From positions 1 to 58,437 of the forward strand of contig BMVA01000029.1 in the NCBI GenBank assembly GCA_014650475.1: a DNA stretch of 58,437 nt, in the 5' to 3' direction. This document shows positions 54,899 to 58,437 of this stretch, piece after piece; the stretch's first letter is position 1; every line of letters begins with the position of its first letter. The notes beneath the pieces are model-generated. The model searched no databases and was not told the origin of the DNA. It saw only the letters and a program-made list of their open reading frames with translations. The stretch comes from Streptomyces albogriseolus (GTDB lineage: Bacteria > Actinomycetota > Actinomycetes > Streptomycetales > Streptomycetaceae). The position numbers were made by a program, and so were the translations under genes.

Positions 54899-55438
54899 TC
54901 AGCGGGTGGCGCGGATCATCACGGTGAGCACCGGGGACGCGGGGGACGGCTGGCTCTGCCCGATGTCCTCGTACCCCCACGACCGGTAGAGCGCGTGCAC
55001 CTTCCCATCTCCGGCTGCGGGGTTGACCATGAGCGTCACGTACAGCTCGTCACGAGCGGCGAGGAACGCGTCGTGCAGTGCCTTGGCCGTCCCGGTCTTC
55101 CTCCACGTCGGGCGTACGCCGATCTCTTTGAGCGCCACGGCCGGCTGACCGGTGTATTCCTGCGACGGTTCCGGGGCGGTCCGCTGCCAGTACCGGTCAC
55201 CGTGCTCAATGCGGTTGCCGTAGACGTACCCGACGGGGGCCCCCTCCGCGTACGCCAGGACGGCCACAAAACCGGGCTCGGTGCTGTGCCGGTCCAGCCG
55301 CTCCCCGAACGCGGTGACCGCGTAGTTCGGCAGGTGGAGCAGCGGGGCGCGGACCTCGGCGTAGGTGTCGAGGATGTCGCCGCGTATCGGGCCCAGGTCG
55401 GTGTGGGTACGGAGTTCGGTTGTCGGTGCGCTGGTCAT
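54899..55438 (-). CDS. GNAT family acetyltransferase
   Basis: This 179-residue protein has the GNAT core: a strand GFVAVLAYAEGAPVGYVYGN, the acetyl-CoA-binding VALKEIGVRPTWRKTGTAKA (R/Q-x-x-G-x-G/A variant), and a C-terminal ALYRSWGYEDIG. It would transfer an acetyl group to an amine of a small molecule or protein. It starts at an ATG overlapping the stop of the truncated TPR regulator (ATGA). The pair XRE/TPR regulator plus GNAT is common in Streptomyces, so the coupling is probably ancestral. Confidence 0.85.
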   Translation of the reverse strand: MTSAPTTELRTHTDLGPIRGDILDTYAEVRAPLLHLPNYAVTAFGERLDRHSTEPGFVAVLAYAEGAPVGYVYGNRIEHGDRYWQRTAPEPSQEYTGQPAVALKEIGVRPTWRKTGTAKALHDAFLAARDELYVTLMVNPAAGDGKVHALYRSWGYEDIGQSQPSPASPVLTVMIRATR

Positions 55439-56205
55439 GCGGCGGCCCTCCAGGCGTCGCGGGTGTGCTCGGTCCAGGCTTGCGCGGCGTCGCTCTTCGG
55501 TGCCTTCGCGCGAATGGCTGCGCCGAATTCCTGCAGCATGCGGGACACCCGGGCGTGCTGGGTAGCGGCGTCGGCGGGAACCTTCATTGCGGTGGCGGTC
55601 GCGGTTTCCGCGTCGTCCTGGGCGAGCTGGGCGTGGGCGAGGCGCGTCATGGTGATGGCCTGGGAGCGGCGCATGTGCGGGCGCAGGCCTGCCAGGCAGC
55701 GGTGCGCGTGGAACTCGGCGGTCGGGTAATCGCCCAGTGCCAGGTGTGCGGAGAGGGCGAGCGAGTGGAGTTCTGCCTGGTCGTAGAAGGCGAGCAGCCA
55801 CACCGGTCGGTAGTCGTCGGGGTTGGCGCGCTGCATCGCTTCCTGCGCCTGGTCGAACGTGCGGCGGGTGCCGGTGCGGTCCTGGGCTGCGCCGTGGATG
55901 GCTGCCTGCCGGGCAAGGCCGAGGGAGGCGAACATCGGGTCGCGGCGTGTGATGTGGAGGTTGCGCGCCACATCGTTGGCGGCGAAGGCGTCGGCGGGGC
56001 GGCCCATGTGCCGGTACATGGCGCCGGCGTGGCTCCAGATACGGAACTTGATGGCCTGGTCGCCGGACATCTCCGCGAGGGCCTGCGCCTCGCGCATGTG
56101 CATCTTCGCGTCGTCGTAGCGGCGGCCGTCGATCGCGGCCCACATGGCGGAGGAGCGGTAGGAGGCCGCACACACCTTGAGGCGGCCGACGGCGTCCAGC
56201 TCGAA
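55435..56205 (-). pseudogene. 5'-truncated TPR regulator
   Basis: The readable part (ELDAVGRLKVCAASYRSSAM to HTRDAWRAAA) is the TPR-like C-terminal region of an XRE/TPR regulator of the Streptomyces type. The N-terminal HTH and about 150 residues are missing. Coding signal ends near 56205, where a plus-strand DUF499 fragment begins. A full-length gene of the same general architecture stands at 57099. The GNAT gene is coupled to its stop. Confidence 0.75.
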
Positions 56206-56322
56206 GTCCGAATCGACATTACCGCGACCACTGCCGAGGGGTTCACCGAACAGCAGGTGCGCACCGTCCGGGAGAAGGCCGCCCATCTGAAGTCTGAGGA
56301 CAACGGCTTCGAAGAGAACTGA
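56206..56322 (+). pseudogene. C-terminal fragment of a DUF499-like ATPase
   Basis: The plus strand encodes RIDITATTAEGFTEQQVRTV then REKAAHLKSEDNGFEEN and a TGA. This matches the end of DUF499-type ATP-binding proteins (pattern GF-x-VR-x-V-x-EN-A-L and a final GFE). The first 1000 or so residues are missing. Those ATPases occur with DUF1156 methylases in defence islands. Its stop abuts the degenerate CRISPR trace. Confidence 0.65.
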
Positions 56323-56460
56323 GCCCGGGGGTGTTCTGAGCCTTGCGAACGGGGAGCGAGGGGCGCGCCGGTTCTTCCCGCCGATGCGGGGGAGCTCTGC
56401 TCGGCTACGGTGCCTGCTGGCGGGAGATTGTGTCCTCCCCGCCGACGCGGGGTGTTCTTG
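56319..56460 (+). CRISPR. Degenerate CRISPR trace with 61-nt spacing
   Basis: Two clear repeats start at 56371 (GTTCTTCCCGCCGATGCGGG then GGAGCTC) and 56432 (GTCCTCCCCGCCGACGCGGG then GTGTTCT), exactly 61 nt apart. A third, half repeat (CGGGGGTGTTCTG at 56326) is again exactly 61 nt upstream of the same core in the 56371 repeat. The repeats differ from each other, so this is a decayed array of type I-E unit size. No cas genes near. Confidence 0.7.
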
Positions 56461-56470
56461 GCTGCCGGCA

Positions 56471-56501
56471 CTGGGTCGGTTGAGGGCTATAGCCGACCCA
56501 G
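56471..56501. repeat. 9-bp inverted repeat after the CRISPR trace
   Basis: CTGGGTCGG (56471-56479) pairs with CCGACCCAG (56493-56501). The loop contains the palindrome GGCTATAGCC, whose last bases overlap the right arm. It may be a terminator or a recombination remnant. Confidence 0.4.
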
Positions 56502-56811
56502 GGGGTCTCTGCGTCACGTCACGTGGGGCTGGCCCTCCTCGGCCCGTTGCGTGAACGCGACCTCGTCGCCTATCTGGGGTTCGCGTCCTTGTGCTCGAGC
56601 GCCATGAACTGGTGTGCCACCGACGAGGTGGTGGAGAGGCCGACCGCTGACGGCGTACGGGATGGCCCGGGTCGACCGGCAACGCGCTGCCCCAGGCGTT
56701 CACGGCCCCCTGCACGGCGTTGAGGTGGTGCGTCGTCTGCTGTGACCGAACGCCTCGGACACCGCGGCCGCCAGGCCGCCGAGGGCACCGGCCAGGGCTT
56801 CGGGGTAGGGC

Positions 56812-56938
56812 GCCGCTGCGGGAGCGCAACCGGCGTGGCCGCTGGGCGGAAGGGTCGAACAGCGCTGACACGGTCTACGACCGGACCCACATCAGCCCGG
56901 AGGCCGACCCGCTGTCGCAGGACCCGGTGGCTGCTTCA
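56812..56938 (+). pseudogene. Remnant of a tyrosine integrase (copy 2)
   Basis: This stretch encodes LRERNRRGRWAEGSNSADTV, YDRTHISPEADPLSQDP and aligns with the integrase tail at 54720-54848 over its whole length with only scattered changes. It lacks any upstream part. The stretch 56503-56811 before it holds no gene I recognise. Confidence 0.6.
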
Positions 56939-57098
56939 AGGGACCAGCCACCGGATAGCCCAGTGCGCGGCGGATCTCCCGTCGAGGTTTGCCGCGCCAC
57001 GACGAAGCCCCACCGCCGGGTGAGCGGTGGGGCTATTCGTGTACCGGCGGCGCGGACCGCGGGTACGGTTCTGGTGTCGAAGCAGAACAGGAGCCAGT

Positions 57099-58295
57099 AT
57101 GCACGCTCTGCCGCAAGACCACACCGGTACTCGAATCGCCCGTCTACGCCGCGAACGGGGATTGACGCAGAGGGCCCTTAGCGAGCTCGCCAACATTCCG
57201 TACAGCACCCTGACGAAGGTCGAGCAAGGAGTCATCCCCGCCTCGCCGCACGTCGTGGGGGCGTGCGCCCGCGCGCTGCGCGTGGAAGTGGTGACCATCC
57301 AGGGCCAGCCCTACGCCGATGAGTTGCGCGCCGACCAACTCGACGTGCTGATAAGGCCCATCCGGGAAGCCCTCGACGTGTACGACCTGGGCCCCGACCC
57401 CGACATCCGGGCCCGTCGGCCGGAGGAACTGCACCTCGAAGCGGAACAGCTCTGCACCGACGTACGGGCGGGGAACATCAAGAGCGCCGCGTCTCGCGTC
57501 TCCGGACTGATCGAAGAGGGCACGACGGCCGCGCACACTGCTCAGACCCGGGGGGGCTGGCTGACTCTGGCGAGCTTCTACCGCACGGCCTACGACGTCG
57601 CGGCGAAGCTGGGCTATCCCGACCTCGCTCAGCTCGCCCTGGCACGCCTCGACTGGGCAGCCCAGCGCGGGTCAGACGCCGTCCTCGGCGGCATGTATCA
57701 GTACCTGCGCGCCCTGACCTACCTGCGTGAGGGCAAGTACCGCACCGGTACCCGCCTGGTGCGTCTCGGCCTGACCACCTTGGAACAGGCCGAGCCCACT
57801 CGCGAACGCCGTGTCGTCACCGGGCAGCTCCACCTGGGCGCCGCGGTGCTGGCTGGCCGTGCGCACGACGCGGACCAGGCGCACGTGCACCTCGGTGAAG
57901 CCGAGCAGATCGCGGACGAGACCGGCGAAGCGATGAAGGTGCACTGGCTCGCCTTCGGGCCGACGAACGTGGGCGTCCATCGCGTCTCCGTCCTCGCCGA
58001 GCTGGACCAGTACGGCGAGTCCGTGGAGGCTGCGCGTACGACGTTCATCCCGAAGGAGTGGCCCAACTCCCGAACCAGTCACCATTACGCGGAGGTCGCC
58101 CGATCCCTTCTGTGGACGGGCAACATTGACGCCTCCTTCGAGAACCTGCTCAAGGCGCGCAAGGCCGCTCCGCAGCAGGCGAAGTACCACCCGACCGTGC
58201 GTGAGACGTACGCGGGCCTGGAGGCCGCGCACCGCCGCCTCCCGGACAGCTTCCTCTCCTACGGGTCGTGGCTGGGCCCCGCGCCCGCCCACTAG
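57099..58295 (+). CDS. XRE-family regulator with TPR-like C terminus
   Basis: This 398-residue protein has a strong AGGAG site. Residues 10-70 are an XRE helix-turn-helix (GTRIARLRRERGLTQRALSE, LANIPYSTLTKVEQGVIPAS). The rest is helical and TPR-like (GYPDLAQLALARLDWAAQRG, GRAHDADQAHVHLGEAEQIA). In Streptomyces such proteins are common single-gene regulators of secondary traits. It is complete, unlike the truncated relative at 55435. A strong hairpin follows. Confidence 0.88.
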   Translation: MHALPQDHTGTRIARLRRERGLTQRALSELANIPYSTLTKVEQGVIPASPHVVGACARALRVEVVTIQGQPYADELRADQLDVLIRPIREALDVYDLGPDPDIRARRPEELHLEAEQLCTDVRAGNIKSAASRVSGLIEEGTTAAHTAQTRGGWLTLASFYRTAYDVAAKLGYPDLAQLALARLDWAAQRGSDAVLGGMYQYLRALTYLREGKYRTGTRLVRLGLTTLEQAEPTRERRVVTGQLHLGAAVLAGRAHDADQAHVHLGEAEQIADETGEAMKVHWLAFGPTNVGVHRVSVLAELDQYGESVEAARTTFIPKEWPNSRTSHHYAEVARSLLWTGNIDASFENLLKARKAAPQQAKYHPTVRETYAGLEAAHRRLPDSFLSYGSWLGPAPAH

Positions 58296-58314
58296 TCGCG
58301 TCAGGTGAACCTTT

Positions 58315-58350
58315 GGCCCCAACTATCAACAAGTACTGATAGTTGGGGCC
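58315..58350 (+). terminator. 14-bp hairpin after the XRE/TPR gene
   Basis: Arms 58315-58328 (GGCCCCAACTATCA) and 58337-58350 pair perfectly with an 8-nt loop, 20 bp after the stop, followed by TTC. It is a good intrinsic terminator. Confidence 0.75.
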
Positions 58351-58401
58351 TTCACTGGTGGCCACCATGTCGTTACACGCCATTTCGACATGGAGCCGAC
58401 C

Positions 58402-58437
58402 ATGACGACTGTCCACCTCCCGGCCTCGGGCCGCGCC
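58402..58437 (+). CDS. 5' end of the next gene (partial)
   Basis: An ATG after GGAGCCGACC opens a frame MTTVHLPASGRA running off the window edge. The ribosome site and spacing are good. Too short for a family call. Confidence 0.5.
   Translation, partial: MTTVHLPASGRA

Noticed and set aside
1-58437. cas genes, tRNA genes or a replication origin
   Set aside because: I looked for them around the CRISPR arrays, the recombinase and the window edges and saw none.

Overview
The window is high-GC actinobacterial DNA, almost certainly Streptomyces. It uses many GTG starts and 4-nt ATGA/GTGA gene overlaps. It carries a DUF6207 gene, an XRE/TPR regulator paired with a GNAT gene, and type I-E style CRISPR repeats. 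There is no tRNA, rRNA, ribosomal or central-metabolism gene. With IS elements, gene fragments and many defence-like proteins, it reads as accessory DNA, such as a chromosome arm, genomic island or large plasmid. The sequence alone cannot say which.

Layout. 0-9 kb: a lone PD-(D/E)XK nuclease-like gene, then a tight minus-strand seven-gene operon (8.6 to 2.1 kb). The operon holds a sulfotransferase, a DegT/DnrJ aminotransferase, an unknown protein, an ATP-grasp ligase, an NAD-dependent epimerase, a second sulfotransferase and a PhyH-like dioxygenase, each overlapping the next by 4-8 nt. It looks like an uncharacterised small-molecule or glycan-modifying pathway. 9-17.3 kb: a minus-strand operon with an OGG-fold protein, a 1288-residue protein (transglutaminase-like, P-loop STAND NTPase, TPR-like, YdcF/DUF218-like), two large unknown proteins and a one-pass membrane peptide. 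This is the strongest candidate for an undescribed system. 17.5-29 kb: more defence-type genes, including an AlbA_2 (Schlafen-like) protein, an AbiJ-related nuclease-like protein, a helicase/PD-(D/E)XK fusion, a GIY-YIG protein coupled to a ParB/DGQHR-like protein, and a HEPN protein. 29-38 kb: regulators with HTH or RHH signatures interleaved with small membrane proteins, including two paralogous MerR-like regulators and a broken third copy.

38-43 kb: a complete IS21-family element (istA/istB), a low-GC orphan gene, and a truncated IS5-type transposase interrupted by a decayed second IS. 43.2-44.3 kb: an 18-repeat type I-E-like CRISPR array with no cas genes. 44.3-47.6 kb: a beta-trefoil fragment, a frameshifted LuxR regulator, a secreted protein, and a three-repeat CRISPR array of a different repeat family trapped between two transposase fragments. 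47.9-53 kb: an MFS exporter, then a recombinase module made of a tyrosine recombinase, an XRE protein and a zinc-ribbon protein split by an in-frame amber codon. Two similar palindromes lie upstream of it. 53-58.4 kb: a debris field with integrase tails duplicated about 2.1 kb apart, a GNAT gene coupled to a 5'-truncated TPR regulator, the tail of a DUF499-like ATPase, and a third, decayed CRISPR trace. An intact XRE/TPR regulator closes the window.

Taken together this is a defence and mobile-element island with repeated insertion and deletion. Functions given as defence-related are inferred from domain type and context, not proven by sequence.
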